A stretch of 30,977 bases of DNA from Lachnospiraceae bacterium. GTDB lineage: Bacteria; Bacillota; Clostridia; Lachnospirales; Lachnospiraceae. The notes beneath the pieces were generated by a model. The model was not told where the DNA came from. It was given only the letters and a program-made list of their open reading frames with translations, and made no database searches. The position numbers and the translations under genes are program-made. The stretch lies in the NCBI GenBank assembly GCA_009774535.1, contig VSNY01000033.1, positions 1-30,977 on the forward strand, written 5' to 3'. The stretch's first letter is position 1. Each line of letters begins with the position of its first letter. This document shows, one piece after another, positions 16,003-23,832 of this stretch.

Positions 16003-16698
16003 TTATGATTCGCCAAACTGATTTAAATAAAATTGTTCCAGATTCCCGCCAGCCTCCTGCCTCGTACCCTGCCAAACCAGCTGGCCGTCTTTCATAACGA
16101 GAATCGTATCCGCGATCTGCTCTAAGTCTGACACAATATGGGTGGACAGCAGCACTACGCACGTCTTCCCGGCCTCTTCGATCAGGCTGCGGAAACGTAC
16201 GCGTTCTTTCGGGTCCAGCCCGGCGGTCGGTTCGTCCAAAACCAGCAGCTTTGGATGATTCAGCAGCGCCTGCGCAATTCCAAGCCGCTGCTTCATGCCG
16301 CCGGAAAACGTCTTTACTTTTTTGTGACCAGCCTCCTGCAGCGAAACAAGTTCCAGCAGTTCTTTGGTTCTCCTTTTTGCCTGCACTTTGGGAATGCCTT
16401 TGAGCGCCGCCAGATACAGCAAAAAATCTTCCGCGCTAAATTCCGGATAATACCCAAAATCCTGCGGCAAATATCCCAATATACGCCGATAAGCTTCTTC
16501 GCTGGCATCTGTTCCATCAAATGAAACCTCACCGCTGGTCGGCCTTAAGATCCCGCAGACCATCCGCATCAGCGTCGTCTTGCCCGCTCCGTTGGCGCCT
16601 AGCAGGCCGTGAACCCCATGTTCCAGACTCACGCTGATCCGGTCCACTGCAATCCGGTTCTGATACTGCTTGGACAAGCGGTCAATCTCTAATTTCAT
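16003..16698 (-). CDS. ABC transporter ATP-binding protein, sigma-linked operon
   Basis: A 231-residue ATPase. Walker A is GANGAGKTT (34-42), the signature FSGGMKQRLG (131-140), Walker B LVLDEP (152-157), and the H-loop is LSTHIVSDLE. It matches the short ATPases of ABC-2 type exporters related to peptide resistance or bacitracin efflux. The start at 16698 follows GGAGGAATTTGT and overlaps the stop of the preceding membrane-protein gene by four bases, so the two are probably translationally coupled. Its permease partner is at 14739-15929. Confidence 0.9.
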   Translation of the reverse strand: MKLEIDRLSKQYQNRIAVDRISVSLEHGVHGLLGANGAGKTTLMRMVCGILRPTSGEVSFDGTDASEEAYRRILGYLPQDFGYYPEFSAEDFLLYLAALKGIPKVQAKRRTKELLELVSLQEAGHKKVKTFSGGMKQRLGIAQALLNHPKLLVLDEPTAGLDPKERVRFRSLIEEAGKTCVVLLSTHIVSDLEQIADTILVMKDGQLVWQGTRQEAGGNLEQFYLNQFGES

Positions 16699-17399
16699 AC
16701 AAATTCCTCCATTCCGTAAACGATTTTTTGATACTGCCTTACCACCGCACCTGCAGACAGCAGCATTACGGCCAGCCACCATGCCAGATATCCCTCTCTA
16801 TAGATCTGCGGATACACAGACTGGAAAAAGAAAACCGAAAAACTGACCAGCACGGCCGCGCCTGCACAGACATAAATCGCTTCCTGCTGCCGGAACCTGC
16901 GCATCAGATACAGCCCGATCCCAGCCGTTAGTAAAAATGGCGTCAGAATATATACGCCTGCCTGCAGCGGATGCAGACAGCTTTTCCACAGCACGACCGG
17001 CGCCAACAGTCCTAAAATCACCAGATTTTCCACGCCAAGTACTACCAGACGTACCAGCAGCACACTTCTTAGAGAAAACTGGGTCGCCATTTCCAATTCC
17101 GCCATTTGATAAAACTCCGAACGGCCGCATTCTGATACGACTGTCAGTGCCAACAGCGGCGCCAGTGCAGAAATTCCCCAAAGCATATCCATCGAAACCC
17201 ACTCTGCCGCGGCCAGCGACAGTATAAAAACAGCCGCCGAAACACCCCAGTTCCATTTGCGGATATAAGCTGCCTGCTGAACCGCAAATGCCCGGACAGA
17301 AATCTGTCCCTGATCCAGTGTTTGTATAAACTCCCGTTTGCGCTGCGCAGGCGGCGCATGAAAAGCATCTTTCAGTCCCTGTTTCCAGATCGGTTTCAT
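16695..17399 (-). CDS. Membrane protein between the sigma factor and ABC genes
   Basis: A 234-residue protein of no family I recognise. The first 50 residues are soluble and charged (AFHAPPAQRKREFIQTLDQG), followed by about six hydrophobic segments. AAGGAG lies 10 bases before the ATG at 17399 and only one base before that at 17408, so 17399 is preferred. It is the second gene after an ECF sigma factor, the usual place of a membrane-bound anti-sigma factor, but it may instead be a second permease subunit. No zinc-binding HxxxCxxC motif of common anti-sigma proteins is visible. Confidence 0.75.
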   Translation of the reverse strand: MKPIWKQGLKDAFHAPPAQRKREFIQTLDQGQISVRAFAVQQAAYIRKWNWGVSAAVFILSLAAAEWVSMDMLWGISALAPLLALTVVSECGRSEFYQMAELEMATQFSLRSVLLVRLVVLGVENLVILGLLAPVVLWKSCLHPLQAGVYILTPFLLTAGIGLYLMRRFRQQEAIYVCAGAAVLVSFSVFFFQSVYPQIYREGYLAWWLAVMLLSAGAVVRQYQKIVYGMEEFV

Positions 17400-17440
17400 A
17401 TTACACATGCTCCTTCCTGTTTGATTTTGTCAGACCAGTC

Positions 17441-17941
17441 TTATTGCGACTGCTCGTGCCGCTGTTTGATCATATGCTCTTTAAATTTTTTGGATACTGC
17501 AGCAAGTTTCCGGTATACGGCAAATCTGGAAATCCCCAGCACCCGCCCGATCACAGCAGCCGGCACTTCATTGACATAGCGAAGCAAAAGCAGCTCCTGC
17601 TCCTCCTTATTCAGATCCGAGAGTGCATCACGGACTGCCAGGCATGTCAAAAACTGTTCTCCACCCGTATACTGCTGCAGCGTTTCGTCACAAAAACTGC
17701 TCCCGATCAGTTCCTGCCAGGCGTCTTTGGACTGCTGCAGTTTGCGGTATTCATCAATGCAAAGGTTTCTGGCAATCGTATACAGACATTTTTCCGCCTG
17801 CTGCGCCGTGTGGCAGTCATATTTTTCAAAATACCTGAGAAATGCTTCCTGTGTCAGATCTTCCGCTGTTTCCCTGTTATGCAGGCGAAAGTAGCAGTAT
17901 CGGTAGATTTTATCATACTGTGTTTCTACATCGACGGTCAT
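17441..17941 (-). CDS. ECF-type RNA polymerase sigma factor
   Basis: A 166-residue sigma-70 family protein. Region 2 is at about 10-75 (YRYCYFRLHNRETAEDLTQE, later YTIARNLCIDEYRK). Region 4 is the helix-turn-helix at about 105-155 (LNKEEQELLLLRYVNEVPAA followed by VIGRVLGISRFAVYRKL). Region 3 is absent, as in ECF factors. The start at 17941 follows AAAGGAGG with 7 bases spacing. It heads an operon with a membrane protein and an ABC exporter, which suggests that it senses envelope or antimicrobial stress and drives its own operon. A clear ECF promoter could not be picked out upstream. Confidence 0.9.
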   Translation of the reverse strand: MTVDVETQYDKIYRYCYFRLHNRETAEDLTQEAFLRYFEKYDCHTAQQAEKCLYTIARNLCIDEYRKLQQSKDAWQELIGSSFCDETLQQYTGGEQFLTCLAVRDALSDLNKEEQELLLLRYVNEVPAAVIGRVLGISRFAVYRKLAAVSKKFKEHMIKQRHEQSQ

Positions 17942-18033
17942 GCTGCAGCCTCCTTTCACTATGTATAACGGTAAAACATCAAAAATGTGCGGCTGATGCA
18001 AAACTTTTTTTGCCTGCATCCTGGATCAAACTA

Positions 18034-18072
18034 ATTCTGCCGGCACCAGTCCCAGACTAATGCCGGCAGAAT
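18034..18072. terminator. Strong hairpin after the xylulokinase gene
   Basis: ATTCTGCCGGCA (18034-18045) and TGCCGGCAGAAT (18061-18072) form a perfect 12-bp stem with a 15-base loop. It lies between the xylB stop and the sigma factor gene on the same strand. No T-run follows, so it is either a weak terminator or a structure that protects the 3' end. Confidence 0.5.
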
Positions 18073-18187
18073 CATCCGCTCGTTCTAATATATAAAATGT
18101 AATAAATACTCTCAAACGCTGTCAGCCCACCTGTTCATCCTAACATTCGGCCCTGCACTTCCTCGTTATATAGCGATACACCTGCGC

Positions 18188-19654
18188 TTACATCTTCTGA
18201 AACGTTTCTTTAAGAGCAGGATAAATCCGCCGAAACGTCTGATACCTCTCTTCATACAGCGCCGCCAGCCTTTCATCCGGTTCTGCTGTATCCGCCACCT
18301 TCACAATCGCCGCCGCGGCCTGCGCCACGTTCTGATATTCCCCATTGGCAACCGCAGCCAGCATCGCCCCGCCAAGCGCCGGGCCTTCCTCATTGGCCAG
18401 CGTATCCACTTTGATATGCAGGATATTCGCAATCATCTTTTTCCACAACGCGCTTTTGGCTCCGCCGCCGCAGATCTTTGTCCGTTCAATGCGAATGCCC
18501 AGCAGCTTTGCCACCTCAAAGGAATCACGCAGCGCAAATGCCACGCCTTCCAGCACCGCCTGCGTCAGATCCGCGCGCGTTGTATCCATCGTCATGCCGA
18601 TAAAGGTACCGCGCGCTTTCGGATCATTATGCGGCGAACGCTCACCCATCAGATACGGCAGAAAATACACATGATTTTCCCCCAGCTTCGTAATGGCTTC
18701 CTGCTGCGCGGCAAACTCTTTGGTCCCTAAAATATCTTCCATCCACCATTTGTTGCAGGATGCCGCACTGAGCATACATCCCATCAAATGATAGTGGCCG
18801 TCCGCATGGGCAAACGCATGGAGCGCATTGTGGCTGTCCGCCACAAACCGTTCACTCGCTATAAACACCGTGCCGCTTGTGCCAAGTGACAGATTGCAGT
18901 TTCCGTCACCTACTGTCCCGGTTCCGACTGCCGCCGCTGCGTTATCGCCCGCGCCCGCGGCTACAATAACTGTCTGCGGCAGATCCAGCATCTTCGCTGC
19001 CTCCGGCAGCAATGTCCCTACCGGCTCGTAGCTTTCATAAATCTTTGGCAGCTGCCGGCTGCTGATCCCGCAGATTTCCAGCATTTCATCAGACCAGCAT
19101 TTGCCGCGCACATCCATCAGCAGCATGCCGGAAGCGTCTGATACATCTGTACTATGTACCCCCGTCAGCTTATAAGCGATATAATCCTTTGGCAGCATAA
19201 TCTTCGCGATTTTTTGAAACAGCTCTGGTTCCTGCTTTTTCATCCATAAGAGCTTTGGAGCCGTAAAGCCTGCAAACGCAATATTTGCGGTATACCGGGA
19301 AAGCTTTTCCTTTCCAATCGTTTCATTCAGATAGTTTGTTTCTTCGGTTGTACGGCCATCGTTCCATAAGATCGCCGGACGGATCACCTCGTCTTTGTCA
19401 TCCAGCGCTACCAGCCCATGCATCTGACCGCCAAAGCTGATGCCCGCCACCTGACTTCGGTCTGCATCCGCGGTAAGCTCCCGGATGCCTGCCACACACG
19501 CCTGCCACCAGTCTGACGGATTCTGTTCCGACCAGCCGGGTTTGGGAAAACTGAGCGGGTATTCTTTGGATACAATCTTTTCAATCGTCCCGTCCGCCTG
19601 CATCAAAAGCAGTTTCACAGCGGACGTCCCCAGATCTATACCTATATACAGCAT
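18188..19654 (-). CDS. xylB: Xylulokinase
   Basis: A 488-residue FGGY-family sugar kinase, normal XylB length. It phosphorylates D-xylulose to xylulose 5-phosphate for the pentose phosphate pathway. YIGIDLGTSAVKLLL starts the first ATPase domain, GQMHG marks the sugar site typical of xylulokinase, ILWNDGRT follows, AGAGDNAAAAVGTG and LSLGTSGTVF form the hinge, and GGGAKSALWKKMIANIL lies in the second domain. The start at 19654 follows AGGAGGTATT. It lies 59 bases downstream of the isomerase gene, with a 12-bp hairpin between, and the two should form an operon. Confidence 0.93.
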   Translation of the reverse strand: MLYIGIDLGTSAVKLLLMQADGTIEKIVSKEYPLSFPKPGWSEQNPSDWWQACVAGIRELTADADRSQVAGISFGGQMHGLVALDDKDEVIRPAILWNDGRTTEETNYLNETIGKEKLSRYTANIAFAGFTAPKLLWMKKQEPELFQKIAKIMLPKDYIAYKLTGVHSTDVSDASGMLLMDVRGKCWSDEMLEICGISSRQLPKIYESYEPVGTLLPEAAKMLDLPQTVIVAAGAGDNAAAAVGTGTVGDGNCNLSLGTSGTVFIASERFVADSHNALHAFAHADGHYHLMGCMLSAASCNKWWMEDILGTKEFAAQQEAITKLGENHVYFLPYLMGERSPHNDPKARGTFIGMTMDTTRADLTQAVLEGVAFALRDSFEVAKLLGIRIERTKICGGGAKSALWKKMIANILHIKVDTLANEEGPALGGAMLAAVANGEYQNVAQAAAAIVKVADTAEPDERLAALYEERYQTFRRIYPALKETFQKM

Positions 19655-19673
19655 AATACCTCCTGTGAATAAA

Positions 19674-19707
19674 TGTAACAGTTCCATGGATCATCGGAAC
19701 TGTTACA
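19674..19707. repeat. Perfect 12-bp hairpin between isomerase and xylB
   Basis: TGTAACAGTTCC (19674-19685) and GGAACTGTTACA (19696-19707) pair perfectly around 10 bases, just after the isomerase stop and 20 bases before the xylB start. The same arms, shortened, occur before lacZ (8816-8844). No T-run follows, so it could tune the relative expression of the two genes or bind a regulator. Confidence 0.6.
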
Positions 19708-19713
19708 GATCAA

Positions 19714-21201
19714 TTACAAAAACGGATTTTCCGTGCGGTAGCGCATCTCTTTTGGCTGGTTAAAACCGATTTCTTCCGGCGCTACCCCGATCAGCTTGAA
19801 CACTTCGTACAGGCTTTTGCCAAAATGCCCGAACGCCACTGCGCCATGATGCGGGTAATTGCCCTCGATCAGTACATGACGATAAAATCTGCCCATCTGC
19901 GGAATCGCAAAGATCCCGATGGAACCAAAAGATTTCGTCGCAACCGGAAGAACTTCCCCCTGTGCCACATACGCGCGCAGTTTTGCATCCGCCGTACTCT
20001 GCAGACGGAAGAACGTAATATCACCAGGAATCAAATCCCCTTCCAGCGTTCCCTGCGTAACCTCTTCCGGTAAGTTCCTTGCCATAATCATCTGATATTT
20101 CATCGAACATGCGGAAAGCTTGCTGGAACAGGTGTTTCCGCAATGGAAGCCCATAAAAGTATCCTGCAGCGTATAGTCAAATTTGCCCTGGATGCTTTCT
20201 TCGTACAGATCTGCCGGTACGGTATTGTTAATATCAAGCAGCGTAACCGCATCTTCACTGACGCATGTGCCGATAAATTCGCTGAGCGCACCATAAATAT
20301 CCACTTCACAGGATACCGGAATGCCTCTTCCGGTCAGGCGGCTGTTCACATAGCAAGGCACGAAGCCAAACTGTGTCTGGAACGCAGGCCAGCATTTTCC
20401 GGCAATGCATACAAAGTCACGGTACCCTTTATGTTCCTCGATCCAGTCCAGCAGCGTCAGCTCATACTGCGCAAGCTTTGGCAGAATTTCCGGCTTCTGG
20501 TTGCCGGCGCCCAGTTCTTTTTCCATATCCGCAACGACACCCGGGATTCTGGCGTCGTCTTTATGCTTATGGAACGCCTCAAATAAATCCAGTTCTGAAT
20601 TTTCCTCAATCTCCACACCCAGATTGTACAGCTGTTTGATCGGCGCGTTGCAGGCAAGAAAATTGGTCGGACGCGGCCCAAAGCTGATGATCTTTAAGCT
20701 GCTAAGACCGATCACGGCACGTGCCGCCGGCAAAAACGCATGGATCATATCGGCGCATTCCGCAGCTGTCCCGACCGGATATTCCGGGATATAGGCGTGG
20801 ATATTGCGCAGCTTTAGATTATAGCTTGCGTTCAGCATCCCGCAGTATGCGTCCCCGCGGCCGCCGATTAAATTGCCGCCGGACTCTTCCGCGGCTGCCA
20901 CGAACATCTTTGGGCCTTCAAAATGCTTTGCCAGCAATGTCTCCGCAATTTCCGGCCCAAAATTGCCCAAATAGACAACCAGCGCGTTGCACCCTTCCTT
21001 CTTCACATCTTCCAGCGCCTGCTGCATATGGATCTCACTCTCTACGATACAAATCGGACACTCATAAATATCCGCCGCGTCATATTTCGCACGGTACGCT
21101 TCCGCCAGCGCCGCACGCCTGTTGACAGACAGGCTCTCTGGGAAACAGTCACGGCTGACTGCCACAATGCCTGCTTTTACTTTAGGAATATTTGAAAACA
21201 T
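19714..21201 (-). CDS. L-fucose/L-arabinose isomerase family protein
   Basis: A 495-residue sugar isomerase of the FucI/AraA superfamily (COG2407-like). Likely metal and substrate residues are Glu299 in VSCEVDIYGAL, Asp323 in LLDINN, His353 in GFHCGNT and His451-452 in NYPHHGAVAFGHFG. It is near AraA length but does not carry the AraA text I know. Next to a xylulokinase, the product should be a ketopentose that XylB accepts, so D-xylose, L-arabinose (through further steps) or a rarer pentose are candidates. The start at 21201 follows AAGGAGGATTTTTT. An AraC-type regulator lies directly upstream on the same strand. Confidence 0.8.
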   Translation of the reverse strand: MFSNIPKVKAGIVAVSRDCFPESLSVNRRAALAEAYRAKYDAADIYECPICIVESEIHMQQALEDVKKEGCNALVVYLGNFGPEIAETLLAKHFEGPKMFVAAAEESGGNLIGGRGDAYCGMLNASYNLKLRNIHAYIPEYPVGTAAECADMIHAFLPAARAVIGLSSLKIISFGPRPTNFLACNAPIKQLYNLGVEIEENSELDLFEAFHKHKDDARIPGVVADMEKELGAGNQKPEILPKLAQYELTLLDWIEEHKGYRDFVCIAGKCWPAFQTQFGFVPCYVNSRLTGRGIPVSCEVDIYGALSEFIGTCVSEDAVTLLDINNTVPADLYEESIQGKFDYTLQDTFMGFHCGNTCSSKLSACSMKYQMIMARNLPEEVTQGTLEGDLIPGDITFFRLQSTADAKLRAYVAQGEVLPVATKSFGSIGIFAIPQMGRFYRHVLIEGNYPHHGAVAFGHFGKSLYEVFKLIGVAPEEIGFNQPKEMRYRTENPFL

Positions 21202-21243
21202 AAAAAAATCCTCCTTCATGATCTTTATGAACCTGATAGATCC

Positions 21244-21249
21244 ATTATA
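21244..21249 (-). promoter_or_regulatory. -10 box of the isomerase/xylB operon
   Basis: A perfect TATAAT lies on the minus strand 43 bases before the start codon, but the -35 region (about 21267-21272, CGCGCA) is far from consensus. A promoter of this kind usually needs an activator, which fits the AraC-type regulator next door. Confidence 0.5.
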
Positions 21250-21318
21250 GAAATCCGAAGAAGGATGCGCGACCGAAAACTTGTCACGGTTATGGCACTT
21301 TTTTGTCTTTTCAAACTT

Positions 21319-21370
21319 TAATTTCTGATTTTAATTATCAATTTTAATTTCTAATTTTAATTTATGATTC
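21319..21370. repeat. Two-copy A/T-rich direct repeat
   Basis: TAATTTCT followed by runs of TTTTAATT recurs with a 26-base period (copies start at 21319 and 21345). It covers the end of the AraC-type gene and the space up to the isomerase promoter. It is low-complexity sequence, and may be only slippage. Confidence 0.45.
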
Positions 21371-22189
21371 CACTCGTTTTTTCCTGCGGTATTCCGCCGG
21401 AGGCAGTCCATAGCGCCTGCGAAACGCTTTGGTAAAACTGCGGCTGTCCGGAAATCCGCATTCCAGCGCAATCTCCCCAACCGGAATCTCCGTATTCATC
21501 AGCAGCCGGAATCCCGCTTCCGTACGCAGATCCAGCAAATAGGTTTTATAATTAATCCCCGCATACTTTTGAAACATCTTAGATAAATACGCCGGAGAAA
21601 ACCCAAAAATATGCGCCACGCCCTCCAGTGTCAGTTCTTCCCTGTAATTCACCTGAATATAATTGGTGATGCGCGAAAGCCGGTCCAGATTTTTGTTCTG
21701 TTTTTTTCGTTCTTCATCCACTTCCGGCACCCGGTAATCCGAGACAAGCAAATACATCATCTGATAAAAATCGCTGAGTATCCCAAACAGATGCCCAGGC
21801 TGCCTTTGGACATACCTTTCCTGCATATCCCGAATCAAAGAGACTAACCGCGCATCCTTCCCGCAGGAACGCCGGAACCAGAGGCGATCCGCATCGCCGG
21901 GGTCTTTTTCAAACAACCCGCGCGGGATCTGCAGAACCAGTGTAAAATTCGGCCGCGGGCTGTCAACGCTGTGAACCTCATTGGAATTCACTAATATAAA
22001 CTGCCCCTCTGAGAGCCGGTACCGCTGCGAATTAATATAAAAGTCAATACTGCCCTCCAGCACAAGAAAAATCTCAATCGAACGGTGCCAGTGTTTGGAC
22101 ACCTGATAATTTCCATTGCTGCCCTCAAAGACAAACAGCTTAAACGGCAGGTCTTCATTCGGCAGTACAAGTTCATGCCTGAAATCCAT
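21362..22189 (-). CDS. AraC-family transcriptional regulator with cupin domain
   Basis: A 275-residue regulator. The N-terminal half is a cupin-like sugar-binding domain (KHWHRSIEIFLVLEGSIDFY, YRLSEGQFILVNSNEVHSV). The C-terminal 100 residues hold two helix-turn-helices (LEGVAHIFGFSPAYLSKMFQ and VGEIALECGFPDSRSFTKAF, ending RRRYGLPPAEYRR). It lies directly upstream of the isomerase/xylB operon, whose promoter has a poor -35 box, and so probably activates it when the pentose is present. The ribosome binding site before the ATG is weak (GTGAG). Confidence 0.9.
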   Translation of the reverse strand: MDFRHELVLPNEDLPFKLFVFEGSNGNYQVSKHWHRSIEIFLVLEGSIDFYINSQRYRLSEGQFILVNSNEVHSVDSPRPNFTLVLQIPRGLFEKDPGDADRLWFRRSCGKDARLVSLIRDMQERYVQRQPGHLFGILSDFYQMMYLLVSDYRVPEVDEERKKQNKNLDRLSRITNYIQVNYREELTLEGVAHIFGFSPAYLSKMFQKYAGINYKTYLLDLRTEAGFRLLMNTEIPVGEIALECGFPDSRSFTKAFRRRYGLPPAEYRRKKRVES

Positions 22190-22268
22190 GCTTTACTCAC
22201 ATCCACTGTTTTCCATAACTCTGCTGCGCAAAATACAGCCTGGCCAACTACATTGGCGGCAATCATCT

Positions 22269-23552
22269 CTACGCAATTACGGTCATTAATCCCTTTGTAT
22301 ACATCTTCTTGCGCTTTCCGCTCTTATCAATATAGTTAATATAATATGGATACATGGCAATCTCCAGAATCTCCCCGATTTCCCCTGCAGACGTCCCGTG
22401 ATTATCCTGGACGCATTCCATATCTTCTAAATCTTCTTCTTTGAAAATTTCTCCGACTTTCAGCTCATCCCTGCAGTAAAATCCAATCGCTTCCAAATAT
22501 TGATTCAATACTGCCAGCAGATTTTCCTCAAATTCTGCCCTGCCTGATTTCAGCCTGCGGTAGATCGTCTCAATTATTTTTTCAATCAAGTCTTCCTGCA
22601 CGACAAGTACAAATGCCTGCAGCACATCCTCCAGTCTGGACTTCGGCGTAAACTGCCTTGCGGTACTGCGGATATCCTTCTGATAACGGTTGTACATCTT
22701 CTTATAAGGATCATGGTCTGGTACATTTTCAAAAAAGCGGTCGAGCATCACGGTATTTGCAAACCTCGTTACCATAATCTGGATATTGCCCGCAGTAATG
22801 GAATATTTTTCTTTATTTTGGGTAATCAGAAACGGATTGTCCGCTTCATCCCGCTGCAGCATATTTTCCAGTGAACGGTCTTTGACCCGTACCAGCAGAT
22901 CGTTAATCTTATCATTTGCCTGCACCAGCTTTTTGGACAAGTGAAAGGTCTTGCGCTTTTCGTCCTGATAGCTGCGGTCAGCGGCTGTATAGGCGTCCTT
23001 CGTTTCTTCCAGTTCTTTGCGGACATTTGTCAGTTGTACTTCATATTCCTTATTTTTCTTTTCCAGTGTATCAATCCGCGCCAGCAGGTCATGGACGTTC
23101 GGTACGTCCGGGTCCGGCTCGTTGATGGCTTCCACGTAAGCGTAAAACTCCCGGATTCTGGCAGCCAGCATCTGATTCCCTTTTGTAATCTCTTCTTTTT
23201 GCTTTTCAAATTCCTGTCCGATCAGCTGTGAGAGGTCCTGCCCGCGGGCCGCTGCCTCTGTTTCCATCTGGCTGATCTGGGATACAATCGTCTCGCACCT
23301 CGAAAATACGGACTCGCACTGCGAGGACACTTTAGAAATGTCTTCTTTATTTTCCCTCAGTTCCCGGTAGGAATCGCTCATATTATTATCTAATACTTCC
23401 TGTGTATCCAGCATTTGCTGCACTTTTATAAGAACATCATGGATGCTTTTTTCATTTTTTTCCGATCTTCTATTATAATGGTCTACCAGCAGGCGCAGCA
23501 ACCCGTTGCATTCATCTGATAACACATATTTCAGGTTCTTCCACAATCCCAT
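22269..23552 (-). CDS. Coiled-coil protein of unknown function
   Basis: A 427-residue protein that I do not recognise. It begins MGLWKNLKYVLSDECNGLLR, with no signal peptide or membrane segment. Residues about 30-235 are heptad-rich and charged, including SQCESVFSRCETIVSQISQM and LEKKNKEYEVQLTNVRKELE, a long coiled coil. Residues about 250-427 look globular (ENVPDHDPYKKMYNRYQKDI, LVVQEDLIEKIIETIYRRLK, then an acidic patch and YPYYINYIDKSGKRKK). The start at 23552 follows GAGGAAGAGAA. It has its own promoter, so it is not part of either neighbouring sugar operon. A cytosolic scaffold or filament role is possible, but there is no direct evidence. Confidence 0.8.
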   Translation of the reverse strand: MGLWKNLKYVLSDECNGLLRLLVDHYNRRSEKNEKSIHDVLIKVQQMLDTQEVLDNNMSDSYRELRENKEDISKVSSQCESVFSRCETIVSQISQMETEAAARGQDLSQLIGQEFEKQKEEITKGNQMLAARIREFYAYVEAINEPDPDVPNVHDLLARIDTLEKKNKEYEVQLTNVRKELEETKDAYTAADRSYQDEKRKTFHLSKKLVQANDKINDLLVRVKDRSLENMLQRDEADNPFLITQNKEKYSITAGNIQIMVTRFANTVMLDRFFENVPDHDPYKKMYNRYQKDIRSTARQFTPKSRLEDVLQAFVLVVQEDLIEKIIETIYRRLKSGRAEFEENLLAVLNQYLEAIGFYCRDELKVGEIFKEEDLEDMECVQDNHGTSAGEIGEILEIAMYPYYINYIDKSGKRKKMYTKGLMTVIA

Positions 23553-23600
23553 TTCTCTTCCTCGCTTTCTTATCCGCTCGTTTTGACATAAGCTGAGTCC

Positions 23601-23629
23601 ATTATATAAAACAATCTGTCCAAAATCAA
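23601..23629 (-). promoter_or_regulatory. Promoter of the coiled-coil gene
   Basis: On the minus strand TTGATT (23629-23624) and TATAAT (23606-23601) are separated by 17 bases, 49 bases before the start codon. Confidence 0.75.
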
Positions 23630-23695
23630 CATTTTTCATTCATTTTTAATATTTCGCGTACAGGGAGGATTTTATTAACTTTTTACCCATTGTGG

Positions 23696-23799
23696 GGCCG
23701 GATCGAAATGTGCGTATTTCATACAAAACAGGCGTATTTTAAATTCAGGAACCGGCCTATGCCATATTCCGAATCAGAAATACGCCTATCTGAATTTAA
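23696..23799. repeat. Cluster of interleaved inverted repeats
   Basis: AGGCGTATTT (23730-23739) matches AAATACGCCT (23778-23787), and TTAAATTCAG (23739-23748) matches CTGAATTTAA (23790-23799), each exactly. The arms are in the order A, B, A', B'. GGCCGG (23696-23701) also pairs with CCGGCC (23752-23757), and TGCGTATTTC (23711-23720) is a third copy of the first arm. The cluster lies just after the alpha-galactosidase stop, so it may end or stabilise that transcript. Confidence 0.6.
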
Positions 23800-23832
23800 A
23801 AAGACAGCTGCTTTTTATCAATTACCCAAAAC

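Noticed and set aside
15930..16016. N-terminal extension of the sigma-linked ABC permease
   Set aside because: The 29 extra residues are charged and overlap the ATPase stop, while the ATG at 15929 has a strong GAGGAGG site.
21991..22266. Separate 91-codon gene on the minus strand near the AraC-type gene
   Set aside because: Most of it overlaps the AraC-type gene in another frame and it has no motif or binding site of its own.
23730..23799. H-type RNA pseudoknot from the interleaved repeats
   Set aside because: The arm order fits, but the connecting loops (0, about 29 and 2 bases) are unsuitable for two 10-bp stems; alternative hairpins are more likely.
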